NCBI RefSeq assembly: GCF_023155855.1 | Contig: NZ_JAKNUT010000001.1 | Span: 1,240,001-1,304,000, forward strand | DNA length: 64,000 nucleotides | Source of the DNA: Microbacterium aoyamense | GTDB taxonomy: Bacteria; Actinomycetota; Actinomycetes; Actinomycetales; Microbacteriaceae | Direction: 5' to 3' | Shown here: positions 8,031 through 16,305 of the stretch, in pieces | How positions within the stretch are numbered: the stretch's first letter is position 1 | Layout of the letters: each line of letters opens with the position of its first letter | Program-made: the position numbers and the translations under genes | Notes under the pieces: generated by a model | Told to the model about the DNA's origin: nothing | The model's database searches: none | Seen by the model: the letters and a program-made list of their open reading frames with translations, nothing else

Positions 8031-8786
8031 TCAGAGCGACGTCATCCCGCCGTCGACTTGAAAGGTCGCGCCCGTCGCGAACGAACCGTCGTCGCCTGCG
8101 AGGTAGACCATGATGCCCGCGACGTCGGCGGGCGTGCCGGCGCGTCCGATCGGGATACGGCTGACGATGGCGGCACGCGACTCCGGGTCCTCGCTGATCG
8201 CGGCCACGAGCGGCGTCTCGGTGTAGGCCGGCTGCACCGTGTTGACGCGGATGCCGCGATCGGCATATGCCGCAGCGACGGTGCGGCCGAGGCCGTGCAT
8301 GCCCGCCTTCGAGGCGCTGTACGCCGTGAAGTCCTTGCCCTCGCCGTTGACCGCGGTCGGGCTGCCGGTCAGGATGATCGACCCCCCGCCGAGGGTGAGC
8401 ATCGTCCGCACGGCGTACTTCACCGTGAGGAAGGCGCCCGTGAGGTTGATGTCGATCGTGCGCTTCCAGACGTCGAGGTCCAGGTCCGCGGCCGGGGCAT
8501 CCTGGCCGAAGAGCTGCACACCCGCGTTCGCGACGACGACGTCGGGCGCCCAGCCCGCGGCCTCCACCTCCGCGAAGCCCGCCGCGACGGCGGCTTCGTC
8601 GGAGATGTCCATCGTCACGGCGCGGGCGGCGTCGCCGATCTCGGCCGCGGCCGCCGCCGCGCCCTCGCCATTGCGGTCGGCGAGGATGACCCGCGCACCC
8701 TCGCGGGCGAAGCGCTGGGCGACGGCCAGACCGATGCCGAGCGCCGCGCCCGTGATGAGCGCTGTCTTGCCTTCGAGCTGACCCAT
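8031..8786 (-). CDS. SDR-family dehydrogenase, candidate D-apiose 1-dehydrogenase
   Basis: A 251-residue classical short-chain dehydrogenase. It shows the cofactor motif TGAALGIG (residues 11-18), an Asp after beta2 (ILADRNG) that favours NAD, NAG, and the catalytic Ser-Tyr-Lys (LTGS, then YSASK). The C-terminus ends in QVDGGM as usual. The ATG at 8786 follows the apnO stop by 5 nt. In the described oxidative apiose route the sugar is first oxidised to D-apionolactone by a Gfo/Idh-type enzyme (ApsD). No such gene is in this operon, so this SDR is the natural candidate for that step. Oxidation of another intermediate is possible. Confidence 0.75.
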   Translation of the reverse strand: MGQLEGKTALITGAALGIGLAVAQRFAREGARVILADRNGEGAAAAAAEIGDAARAVTMDISDEAAVAAGFAEVEAAGWAPDVVVANAGVQLFGQDAPAADLDLDVWKRTIDINLTGAFLTVKYAVRTMLTLGGGSIILTGSPTAVNGEGKDFTAYSASKAGMHGLGRTVAAAYADRGIRVNTVQPAYTETPLVAAISEDPESRAAIVSRIPIGRAGTPADVAGIMVYLAGDDGSFATGATFQVDGGMTSL

Positions 8787-8791
8787 GGCGA

Positions 8792-9643
8792 CTACCTCTC
8801 GATGTGGTCGAGGTGGAGCATCCGCGCGAGGTTCTTGTCGAGCTCGTCGTCGCGGAAGATCTTCTTCCAGTCTTCCTTGATGATGCTCTCGCGCCCATAG
8901 TCCATCGCGATGAGGCACGCGTCGCTGAACGGGTTGTCACCGCGGAGACCGTTCGCGAGGGCGACCTGCGTGTGGCCGTAGAGGATGCTGCGCGCAGCCG
9001 CCTCGGGCACCCCCATCGTGTTGATCGCCTCGTCGAGCGCTTCGTTCAGCAGCGAACCGATCATGCACGCGACGGTCTCGACGAGCGTCGGCTCGAGCTG
9101 CGCGAGCTGCTTCACCGTGACCCAGTGCACGTCGATGACGGGAGCGTAGATCGCGCGGACCGTCGCCTCGACGATCGCCTTCTTGGCATCGTCGTCCGAC
9201 TCGATCGCGGCGATGGCGTCCTGCGGGGCGGCGATGCCGCCGAAGGTGTCGGCCCACTCCTCCTTCGTCGTGCGCTCGAGGAACACCGACGGGTGGCACG
9301 GGTGGGCGACGGCCTGGATGACGTCGTCCCGCGTGGTGAGCAGACCCGCGTAGGCGGCGGCCGGGTCGAGCGTCAGGACGATCGTCCCGGGCTTGAGCTG
9401 CGGGACGAGGTCGGCGGTCACGGGGCCGAGAGCGAGGTCGGGGACGGCGAGCACGACGATGTCGGCGTCGGCCACGGCATCCGCCGCTTCTGTCAGCTCG
9501 CGTCCTGCGGCGAGCGTGCGCTCGCGCCCGGCGGGGGAGTTCTCGACGTACCAGACGGTGTGGTCGGTCTTGACGAGGTTGTTCGAGACACGGGTGCCCA
9601 TCTTGCCCCCGGCGCCGAAGACGGCGATCTTGTAACTGCTCAC
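8792..9643 (-). CDS. apnO: D-apionate oxidoisomerase
   Basis: A 283-residue NAD-dependent enzyme that would oxidise and isomerise D-apionate to 3-oxo-isoapionate. The Rossmann motif GAGGKMG (residues 10-16) starts the protein. The second half carries the phosphogluconate-dehydrogenase-like C-terminal domain typical of this family (AHPCHPSVF; HWVTVKQLAQLEP; SLLNEALDEAINTMGVPEAAARS; the RESIIKEDWKKIF tail). Start GTG at 9643 is chosen over upstream starts because GAGGAG lies 7 nt before it and GTGA overlaps the stop of the preceding gene. It sits between the decarboxylase and dehydrogenase genes of the same pathway. This is the strongest single marker that the locus handles apionate. Confidence 0.85.
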   Translation of the reverse strand: MSSYKIAVFGAGGKMGTRVSNNLVKTDHTVWYVENSPAGRERTLAAGRELTEAADAVADADIVVLAVPDLALGPVTADLVPQLKPGTIVLTLDPAAAYAGLLTTRDDVIQAVAHPCHPSVFLERTTKEEWADTFGGIAAPQDAIAAIESDDDAKKAIVEATVRAIYAPVIDVHWVTVKQLAQLEPTLVETVACMIGSLLNEALDEAINTMGVPEAAARSILYGHTQVALANGLRGDNPFSDACLIAMDYGRESIIKEDWKKIFRDDELDKNLARMLHLDHIER

Positions 9644-10434
9644 AGTGTGCTCCTCAGATAGTCGATGGTGGTGCGGGTCCATTCCCGCTCGGTTCGGATG
9701 GTGGTCTCGGGGTCGCCCTGCCAGGGCAGCCAGTGCTCGACGATCTCGTTGATGCCGCGGTCGCGGGGCCTGACGGTCTCGAGCAGGTGCGGATAGTCGT
9801 GCAGGCCCGTGCCCATCGGGGCGCCGCTGTAGGTGAAGCCGACCCAGCCGTCCTGACGGGCGAAGGCGAAGTCCTTCACGTGGACGTTGGCGACGAGGTC
9901 AGCGGCGAGCTCGACGCAGTCGCGCGGGCGCTCGAGGCGGGCCACGACGTTCCCCGGATCGAGGCAGATGCCGAGGTTCGCGCTGCCGAACGAACTCACG
10001 AGCGCGACGAGATCGGCGGTCGCGAGCTGTTCGTAGGTCTCGAGCGCGAGGGTGACGCCCGCTGCCTCGTACGCGGGCAACGCCGTGCGCAACCAGGACT
10101 CGGCCTCGCGGATCGTCGGACGGGATGCGGGGGAGTAGAGCATGCTGCGCACGAGGCCCGCGTCGAAGCGCTCGGCGAGGCGCAGGAAGCGCTCGAGGTG
10201 CTCGGGTTCGATGCCCTTCGTGCCGAGCTCGATCGTGAGGCCGAGGTCTTTCGCGGCGGCTGCGGCATTCCGTACCTCGGCGTCGGTCATGAGCTCGAGC
10301 GGCGCGTAGTCGCAGATCTGGAAGAGGTCGACGTCGAGCGCGCGCGTCGCCTCGAAGGCCCCGCGCAGCGAGAGCGGTTCGTCCACGCGATCGGAGTGCT
10401 GCCAGAAGAAGGCGTACGTGCCGAGGCCGATCAT
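9640..10434 (-). CDS. oiaC: 3-oxo-isoapionate decarboxylase (xylose-isomerase-like TIM barrel)
   Basis: A 264-residue member of the xylose isomerase-like TIM-barrel family. Likely metal ligands are visible: Glu in LALETYEQL, Asp in ICLDPGN, His in NVHVKDF and Glu in GINEIVEHW. In the oxidative apiose pathway OiaC decarboxylates 3-oxo-isoapionate to L-erythrulose, and the next three genes encode exactly the enzymes that take L-erythrulose to D-erythrose 4-phosphate. Start ATG 10434 overlaps the stop of lerI (ATGA) and its stop overlaps apnO (GTGA). An isomerase or epimerase of another sugar is the alternative, but context makes that less likely. Confidence 0.75.
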   Translation of the reverse strand: MIGLGTYAFFWQHSDRVDEPLSLRGAFEATRALDVDLFQICDYAPLELMTDAEVRNAAAAAKDLGLTIELGTKGIEPEHLERFLRLAERFDAGLVRSMLYSPASRPTIREAESWLRTALPAYEAAGVTLALETYEQLATADLVALVSSFGSANLGICLDPGNVVARLERPRDCVELAADLVANVHVKDFAFARQDGWVGFTYSGAPMGTGLHDYPHLLETVRPRDRGINEIVEHWLPWQGDPETTIRTEREWTRTTIDYLRSTL

Positions 10435-11195
10435 GCGCGTGTCTTCCCGGCGAGGGTGGATGCTTCGTCGAGTACGGCGAGAAGGTTGTCGGGGTTGTGG
10501 GCGAAGCGGCCGAGGAAGAGGCCGTCGACGGCGTCGCCGAGCTCTGTGAGCAGGCCTGGTCCGGCGGAGCCGCCGTAGATCACGGCGGACCCGTCGCGTT
10601 CGGGCATGGTGTCGAGTTCGTTGCGGAGTGCGGTGGTGACGGCGCTGATGTGTTCGACCGGGGCGGGTTCGGGTGCACCGATGGCCCAGACGGGTTCGTA
10701 GGCGACGATGACGGGCCCGGCGGGGGCATCGGCCAGGGAGTCGTGCAGCTGCGTGATCGCGGTGGCGGCGGCATCCGTCGCCTGGTCGGTTTCGCCGATG
10801 CACAGGACGGGGGTGATCCCGTGGGCGAGCGCGGTGCGGGTTTTGGCGGTGACGACGTCGTCGGTGTCGCCGAGGAGGCGGCGGCGCTCGGCGTGACCGA
10901 TCTCGGCGACGGTGACGCCGATCTCGGCGAGCTCGGCGGCGGTGACCTCACCCGTGTAGGGGCCGGGTTCGAACTGGCTCACGTCTTGCGCGCCGACGCG
11001 GACGCGGCTGCCGGCGAAGGCGGTCAGGGCGTCGGGGATCTGCAGGTAGGTGGGGATGATGAACAGCTGGACGGCACCGCTGGTCACGGCGGGGTGGGAG
11101 GCTGCGCGGTCCGCGATGGTGGTGAGCCACTCGCGGGCCTGCGTGTTGCCGAAGTACGTCTTGAGCGAGACCCCGACCGTGACCGGTGCGCTCAT
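10431..11195 (-). CDS. lerI: L-erythrulose-1-phosphate isomerase (triosephosphate-isomerase family)
   Basis: A 254-residue TIM-family isomerase. All catalytic residues are present: Lys12 (VSLKTYF), His in EIGHAERR and Glu in VAYEPVWAIG, with the phosphate loop YGGSAGPG near the end. A housekeeping TpiA normally begins NWKM and clusters with gapA and pgk. This one begins VSLKTYF and lies beside a DhaK-type kinase and an RpiB homologue, the LerK-LerI-DerI arrangement described for erythrulose catabolism in mycobacteria. It would convert L-erythrulose 1-phosphate to D-erythrulose 4-phosphate. Start ATG 11195 shares one base with the upstream stop (TGATG). Confidence 0.85.
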   Translation of the reverse strand: MSAPVTVGVSLKTYFGNTQAREWLTTIADRAASHPAVTSGAVQLFIIPTYLQIPDALTAFAGSRVRVGAQDVSQFEPGPYTGEVTAAELAEIGVTVAEIGHAERRRLLGDTDDVVTAKTRTALAHGITPVLCIGETDQATDAAATAITQLHDSLADAPAGPVIVAYEPVWAIGAPEPAPVEHISAVTTALRNELDTMPERDGSAVIYGGSAGPGLLTELGDAVDGLFLGRFAHNPDNLLAVLDEASTLAGKTRA

Positions 11196-11671
11196 CAGCA
11201 GGATCCGGTGCTCTCGTACTGTCCGATGACGGCGACCTTCTCGGCGGACGCCGACGTGGTGTCGAAGCGGTAGGTGAGCCATTCGCGCACGTTGCGGCGG
11301 GCGAGTTCGATGCCGACGACCCGCTGCCCCATGCACAGGACCTGCGCGTCGTTGGACAGCACGGACCGCTCGACCGAGAACGAGTCGTGGGCGGTGACGG
11401 CGCGGACGCCGGCGACCTTGTTCGCCGCGATAGCGACACCGAGGCCGGTGCCGCAGATCAGCAGCGCCCGGTCGGCGTCACCGGATGCGACGAGTTCGGC
11501 GGCGGCGATCGCGACCTTCGGGTAGGCGGTGTGACCGTCGGCGTCCACTCCCACGTCGACGACGGACGCGACGAGCGGGTTGGTCTCGAGGTCGCGCTTG
11601 AGGATCTCCTTGTAGTCGTAGCCGGCGTCGTCGCAGCCGATCACGAGACGCAGCGGTTGGAGGTCGGTCAT
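11195..11671 (-). CDS. derI: D-erythrulose-4-phosphate isomerase (RpiB/LacAB family)
   Basis: A 158-residue RpiB-type sugar-phosphate isomerase. It has the N-terminal [10 protein letters not shown], the catalytic-Cys loop [15 protein letters not shown] (around residue 75) and the [21 protein letters not shown] signature. Next to LerI and LerK it should convert D-erythrulose 4-phosphate to D-erythrose 4-phosphate, which enters the pentose phosphate pathway. The start is 1 nt after the kinase stop, and the stop shares a base with lerI. A ribose-5-phosphate isomerase role cannot be excluded from sequence alone. Confidence 0.85.
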   Translation of the reverse strand: MTDLQPLRLVIGCDDAGYDYKEILKRDLETNPLVASVVDVGVDADGHTAYPKVAIAAAELVASGDADRALLICGTGLGVAIAANKVAGVRAVTAHDSFSVERSVLSNDAQVLCMGQRVVGIELARRNVREWLTYRFDTTSASAEKVAVIGQYESTGSC

Positions 11672-11672
11672 G

Positions 11673-13388
11673 TCAGTTCTCCTTCTCGGCGAGGACGGTG
11701 CCGATGGCGGTGGCGATGAGGGCCAGTGAGATGGCGCCCGGGTCGGGGGTGCCGATCGCATGCTCCCCGTGGGTGCGGGCACGGCCCATCCGGGGGAGCA
11801 GGTCGGCGGTGAGCCGAGCGGCGCGGGTCGCGGCATCCGCCGCGGACGCCCACGCGTCGGGCAGGGACGCTCCGGCGTTCACGGACTGGGTCAGGGTGGC
11901 GGTGAACGGGACGAGCGCGTCGACGAGGGTCTTGTCGCCGACCTCGGCCTTGCCGTAGTCGGTCACGCCCTGCGCGCCGGCCGCGACACCCGCGGCGACA
12001 TCGGCCGCGGTCGGGGCGCCTGTGTCGCCGAGCTTCTCGGCGATCTTCGTGAGGATGACCCCCCACAGCGCCCCCGACGTGCCGCCGGCCTTGTCCGACC
12101 AGCCGTCCGCCGCCCACTCCAGAGTCGTGCGCGCACCCGCGCCCTGGTCGACAGCGGAGCGTGCGGCGGTGAGAGCGGCGTGCGAGCCGCGCTGCATCCC
12201 GATCCCGTGATCCCCATCCCCGGCGACACTGTCCAGGCGGCCGAGTTCGTCAACGTTCTCGTCGATCGTGTCCACGATCGTCTCCACGACGGCGAGGACG
12301 GTCTGCGCGACCGCATGCGATGCCTCATCGGACTCCGGGATCACGACTGCTTCGGCTGCGGCATCCACCGCCGTGGTCTGCTGCTGCGCGGTCACCGCGC
12401 CACGGCGATACGCGGGGGTGTCGACGGGGTGTTCCCACAGCCGCTCGAGTTCGTCGTCGAGCCAGTACAGGGTCAGAGAGGTGCCGGCCATGTCGAACGA
12501 CGTGCAGAACTCACCCACGTGCGGATCGATCACCTCGAGGCCGGCGTCTTCGAGGAGCTGATGGATGCGCCGGTAGACGACGAACATCTCCTCGTACTTG
12601 AGCGACCCCAGGCCGTTGAGGATCGGGATGACGCGCCCGTCCGCGCCCTCCGGCCGCTCCTCCAGCAGACGCGACACCAGCAGCGCGGCCAGCTCGTCCG
12701 CCGTCGGGATGTCGGTCTCGTCGATGCCCGGCTCTCCGTGGATGCCCAGCCCGATCGCCATCCGCCCCTTGGGGACGGTGAACAGGGGCGTGTCGGCACC
12801 GGGGAGCTGGCAGCCCGTGAACGCGACTCCGAAGGACCGGGTGCGCTCGTTCGCCTTCGCCGCGACCGCCGTCACACCCGCCAGGTCGTAGCCCGACTCG
12901 GCTGCCGCCGCCGCCGCGCGGAACACCGTCAGATCACCCGCGATACCCCGCCGCTTGTGCTTCTCTGCCAGCGGCGCCGACATGACGTCATCCGTCACCG
13001 TCACCGTCGCCGCCTCGACACCCTCAGCCCGCAGGCGCTCCTGCGCCGCATCGAAGTTCAGCACGTCACCCGCGTAGTTCCCGTACGAGAAGAACACGCC
13101 ACCACCCAGGTCGGCCGCCTTCGCGACCGCATGCACCTGCTGCGTCGATGGGGAGGCGAACAGGTTCCCCATCGCCGCGCCGTGCGCGAGCCCCGGACCC
13201 ACCAGCCCGCCGAACGCGGGATAGTGCCCCGACCCACCACCCACGACGACCGCGACCTGCCCTGCCGGTGAGACCGTCGAACGCACCACACCACCCGTGA
13301 CACGACGCACATACCGGCCATTGGCCGCCACGAAACCATCGATCATCTCATCGGCGAACTCCGCCGGATCATTCCACAGGCGCGTCAT
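11673..13388 (-). CDS. lerK: L-erythrulose 1-kinase (fused DhaK-DhaL, ATP-dependent)
   Basis: A 571-residue dihydroxyacetone-kinase-type enzyme. Residues 1-330 form the DhaK substrate domain ([14 protein letters not shown]; the substrate-binding His in GLGIHGEPG near 220). After a linker rich in Ala and Gln, the DhaL nucleotide domain carries the metal-binding Asp cluster ([14 protein letters not shown]) and GGTSGALWG. The fusion shows an ATP-dependent rather than PTS-dependent enzyme. It is first in the minus-strand operon, with the ATG at 13388 after a GAAGGGAAG ribosome-binding region, and is divergent from a FadR-like regulator. Context favours erythrulose over dihydroxyacetone as substrate. 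Confidence 0.85.
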   Translation of the reverse strand: MTRLWNDPAEFADEMIDGFVAANGRYVRRVTGGVVRSTVSPAGQVAVVVGGGSGHYPAFGGLVGPGLAHGAAMGNLFASPSTQQVHAVAKAADLGGGVFFSYGNYAGDVLNFDAAQERLRAEGVEAATVTVTDDVMSAPLAEKHKRRGIAGDLTVFRAAAAAAESGYDLAGVTAVAAKANERTRSFGVAFTGCQLPGADTPLFTVPKGRMAIGLGIHGEPGIDETDIPTADELAALLVSRLLEERPEGADGRVIPILNGLGSLKYEEMFVVYRRIHQLLEDAGLEVIDPHVGEFCTSFDMAGTSLTLYWLDDELERLWEHPVDTPAYRRGAVTAQQQTTAVDAAAEAVVIPESDEASHAVAQTVLAVVETIVDTIDENVDELGRLDSVAGDGDHGIGMQRGSHAALTAARSAVDQGAGARTTLEWAADGWSDKAGGTSGALWGVILTKIAEKLGDTGAPTAADVAAGVAAGAQGVTDYGKAEVGDKTLVDALVPFTATLTQSVNAGASLPDAWASAADAATRAARLTADLLPRMGRARTHGEHAIGTPDPGAISLALIATAIGTVLAEKEN

Positions 13389-13505
13389 CGCGTCGTCTTC
13401 CCTTCGTCGTTGTCGGCGTACGTGGTCAGCATGCTCGCGTACGGCGTCTCGCGCTTGTGCCCTTGCGTCATGTTCACGCGGGGCTTCCGACGAACCTCGC
13501 CCATT

Positions 13506-13531
13506 TTGACAAACCGGTTGACCAATTGCAA
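13506..13531. promoter_or_regulatory. Operator region of the apiose operon
   Basis: In the 178-nt divergent gap the stretch 13506-13531 carries TTGACA, the palindrome AACCGGTT (13512-13519) and GGTTGACC (13516-13523). The last fits the GT...AC half-site layout of FadR-subfamily GntR operators. It is the most AT-rich part of the gap and probably binds the regulator starting at 13567. Confidence 0.5.
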
Positions 13532-13566
13532 GTGCGATTCCACGCCTGTGCCTGTACCCTGCTCGC

Positions 13567-14322
13567 ATGCCCGCCTACCCAGACGACCGCTCGGCCGAGA
13601 TCACGGCCGCCCTCGGGGCTCTTCCGAGCGGAACGCCGGTCTCCGAGGTCGCGCGCCGGCTCATGGATCTGTTCACCGGCGGCTCGATCGCCGCAGGGAC
13701 GCGCCTTCCGCCCGAGCGGCAACTCGCCGCGACGCTCGGTGTCGGCCGCTCGGCGGTGCGCGAGGCCCTCGCGGCGCTCGAGATCCTGGGCATCGTCGAC
13801 GTTCGCCCGGGCTCCGGCACCTATCTCCGCGGCACCGCGAGCGAGCTGCTGCCCGAGACGCTGCGATGGGGCCTGCTGATCGGCGAGAAGAGCACCGCCG
13901 AACTGCTCGAACTGCGCTCCGGCCTCGAGATCTACGTCGCCCGGCTCGCCGCCGGCCGCGGCGACGGCGCCGACCTCGACGTCGTCGGGGCGAATCTCGA
14001 GCGGATGCGCTCGTCCCTCGATCGCCTCGGCGAGTTCGCCAGAGCCGATCTCGAGTTCCATGACGCGCTCGGCCGGGCCGCGGGCAATGGCCTGCTCGTC
14101 GATCAATTGCACGTCGTCAGATCGCTCCTACAGGTGTACGCCGACCGTGCGGTGCACAGCGGCGAGGAGGCGCGCGTCGCGCTCGAGGAGCACGACGCCG
14201 TCTATATCGCGGTGCGTGCGGGGGATCCGGATGCCGCGGCCTCCGCGATGGCGATCCACATGGCGACGGCGTCGGCCCGACTTTCGGCGGACGTCGCAGA
14301 AGACATTCCGGTGGGGGCATGA
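13567..14322 (+). CDS. FadR-subfamily GntR regulator of the apiose operon
   Basis: A 251-residue regulator. The winged helix-turn-helix (about residues 20-90) contains AAGTRLPPERQLAATLGVGRS and IVDVRPGSGTYL, and an all-helical FCD effector domain (100-235) has metal-site histidines in ADLEFHDALG, EEHDAVY and AIHMATAS. FCD regulators usually respond to sugar acids or organic acids, so apionate or a downstream acid is a plausible signal (inference). ATG 13567 follows a TACCCT -10-like hexamer by 6 nt, suggesting a leaderless mRNA. Its stop overlaps the start of the alditol oxidase gene (ATGA). Confidence 0.9.
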   Translation: MPAYPDDRSAEITAALGALPSGTPVSEVARRLMDLFTGGSIAAGTRLPPERQLAATLGVGRSAVREALAALEILGIVDVRPGSGTYLRGTASELLPETLRWGLLIGEKSTAELLELRSGLEIYVARLAAGRGDGADLDVVGANLERMRSSLDRLGEFARADLEFHDALGRAAGNGLLVDQLHVVRSLLQVYADRAVHSGEEARVALEEHDAVYIAVRAGDPDAAASAMAIHMATASARLSADVAEDIPVGA

Positions 14323-15566
14323 ATCGCAATTGGGCGGGAACCTACGAGTACACCGCGCCGCGGATCGTGACGGCGACCTCGGTCGACGAGATCCGGTCGA
14401 TCGTCGCGGGCGGCGGACGCGCACGCGCGCTCGGCACGCGTCACTCGTTCACCGATCTGCCCGATACGACGGGCACGCTCGTCGACGTGACGGGCCTACC
14501 GCCCGACTTCGCGCTCGACGCCGATGCGCAGACGGTGACGGTCGGCGCGGGTACGCGGTACGGCGAGCTCGCGCTCTGGCTCGACGAGCGGGGCTGGGCG
14601 CTGCGGAACATGGGCTCACTACCCCACATCAACGTCGGCGGCGCGACCGCGACGGGCACGCACGGCTCGGGCGACCGCAACGGCGTGCTGTCGACGGGCG
14701 TACGAGCGCTCCGGTACGTCGGCGCTGATGCCGAGGTGCGCGAGATCCGGCGCGGCGAACCGGACTTCGATGCGCTCGTCGTGGGTCTCGGTGCCTACGG
14801 CATCACCGTCGCGCTCACGCTCGACGTCGTGCCGTCGTACCGCGTGCGGCAGGACGTCTACGCCGGAGTGTCATGGGATGCCGCGCTGGCCGACTGGTCG
14901 GCCGTGACCGGCACGGCGTACAGCGTCTCGGTGTTCTCGCGCTGGGAGGAGCCGTCCATCGGCTACGTCTGGACCAAGACCCGGCTCGAGACCGACGATG
15001 ACCCCGTGCCGACCGCTCTCCTGGACGGCGCGCTCGTCGTGGGGGAGTCACCGCTCGGGCAGGGCGACAACATCACCGAGATCGGCGGGGTGCCGGGACC
15101 ATGGATGCTGCGCCTCCCGCACTTCCGTCTCGATGCCGAACCGTCATTCGGCGACGAGATCCAGAGCGAGTACTTCGTCTCCCGTGCCACGGCCGCCGAC
15201 GCCCTGACCGCCGTGCGACGTCTGGGCGACAGCATCCGTCCCGCCCTCATCTGGACCGAACTGCGCACTGCCGCCCCTGATGGGCTCTGGCTGAGTGGCG
15301 CTTACGAGCGCGACAGCGTCATCATCCACTTCACGTGGCACAACCGGCCCGACGAGGTGGCCGAAGCGGTCGCGCTCGTCGAAGCTGCGCTCGAGCCGTT
15401 CGCCGCCCGCCCGCACTGGGGCAAGTTCCACCGCTTCGACGCCGACCGCATCGCGTCTGTGCATCCCCGACTGGTCGATACCCGCGCGGTGTTCGAGCGA
15501 CTCGATCCCGAAGGCGTGTTCTCGAACGCGCACCTCGAGCGCCTCGGCGTGCGCCGGGCCCGCTGA
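14319..15566 (+). CDS. FAD-dependent alditol oxidase (xylitol oxidase/AldO family)
   Basis: A 415-residue VAO-type flavoenzyme. The FAD domain shows ALGTRHSFTDLPDT, where His42 aligns with the covalent flavin attachment of alditol oxidase, and PHINVGGATATGTHGSG. The C-terminal ALO domain ends in HWGKFH and DPEGVFSNAHLERL. Family members oxidise the terminal hydroxyl of alditols to aldoses with release of hydrogen peroxide, and some carry on to the acid. Translation is coupled to the GntR gene of the apiose operon. It may therefore feed that pathway, for example by oxidising apiitol to apiose. That substrate is inference. No signal peptide. Confidence 0.82.
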   Translation: MNRNWAGTYEYTAPRIVTATSVDEIRSIVAGGGRARALGTRHSFTDLPDTTGTLVDVTGLPPDFALDADAQTVTVGAGTRYGELALWLDERGWALRNMGSLPHINVGGATATGTHGSGDRNGVLSTGVRALRYVGADAEVREIRRGEPDFDALVVGLGAYGITVALTLDVVPSYRVRQDVYAGVSWDAALADWSAVTGTAYSVSVFSRWEEPSIGYVWTKTRLETDDDPVPTALLDGALVVGESPLGQGDNITEIGGVPGPWMLRLPHFRLDAEPSFGDEIQSEYFVSRATAADALTAVRRLGDSIRPALIWTELRTAAPDGLWLSGAYERDSVIIHFTWHNRPDEVAEAVALVEAALEPFAARPHWGKFHRFDADRIASVHPRLVDTRAVFERLDPEGVFSNAHLERLGVRRAR

Positions 15567-15575
15567 CACAACGGT

Positions 15576-16193
15576 TCAGGGGCGCGGGAACTGCGCCGAA
15601 CGCTCGATCGGAATCCGCGAGCCGACGATGAACAGACCGTCGATCGCGGCATCCAGATCGGCCGATGCATCGACGGCGGGCTCCATGAGAGCTTGCAGCT
15701 GCAGGCCGTCGGCGAGAGCGATGAGCATGCGCGCGGTGCGCTCGGGGTCGACCTCCGCGCGGATCACGCCGGACTCCTGGCCCGAGCGGACGGCCGCCGA
15801 GAGCTCCTGAACGCTGAGTGCGAACCGGCGGCGGAAGTAGTCGTGCGCGGGATGCGCGGGGTTCACGGCCTCCGCCGCGAACGAGAGGTAGACATGCACC
15901 ATGCCGCGGATGGTCGCGTTGTTGCGGATGGCCGCGGCATAGACGGCAAGGGCATCCGCGCCCTCCTCGACGGCGTCGAGGCTCCCCGCATCCCACGCCT
16001 CGAGGACCTCCTGGAGGAGTTCCTCGCGACTGCCGAAGTAGTAGAGGATGTGCGCCGGCTCGATGCCGAGCTCGCGGCCGATCCCGCGAAGCGTGGCTCC
16101 GGGATAGCCCTTCTCCGATACGACGCGGACGGCGGTCGCCAGGATCTCTTCGCGCCGGGCGCTCCCCTTCGCGTACGATCCCCGACTCGCCAT
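15576..16193 (-). CDS. TetR-family regulator (RGSYAKG group)
   Basis: A 205-residue TetR regulator. After the tag RGSYAKG, the HTH reads ATLRGIGRELGIEPAHILYYFGSREELL (residues 33-60), followed by a helical ligand domain. The ATG at 16193 begins at that tag; an earlier in-frame start would run through the divergent promoter region. It is divergent from the Gfo/Idh-GH30 operon and probably represses it. Its stop lies 10 nt from the converging alditol oxidase stop. Two further genes of the window (30647 and 43626) carry the same N-terminal tag and also neighbour sugar genes. Confidence 0.9.
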   Translation of the reverse strand: MASRGSYAKGSARREEILATAVRVVSEKGYPGATLRGIGRELGIEPAHILYYFGSREELLQEVLEAWDAGSLDAVEEGADALAVYAAAIRNNATIRGMVHVYLSFAAEAVNPAHPAHDYFRRRFALSVQELSAAVRSGQESGVIRAEVDPERTARMLIALADGLQLQALMEPAVDASADLDAAIDGLFIVGSRIPIERSAQFPRP

Positions 16194-16228
16194 GGCCCCG
16201 AGTCTATGCACTTCGCGAGATGCGAACG

Positions 16229-16238
16229 CAAGATCTTG
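16229..16238. promoter_or_regulatory. Candidate TetR operator
   Basis: CAAGATCTTG, a perfect 10-bp palindrome, lies in the 112-nt divergent gap, 36 nt from the tetR start and 68 nt before the oxidoreductase start. Its position suits a repressor of both promoters. Confidence 0.5.
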
Positions 16239-16305
16239 ACCGATGATAAATAAAGTGCGACGCTGGGAGCGACACTCACGAAGACGAACCGGCGAAGGGG
16301 CCTCC

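Noticed and set aside
10431..11195. Housekeeping triosephosphate isomerase
   Set aside because: It lies in an erythrulose/apiose operon without gap or pgk, and its N-terminus differs from typical TpiA.
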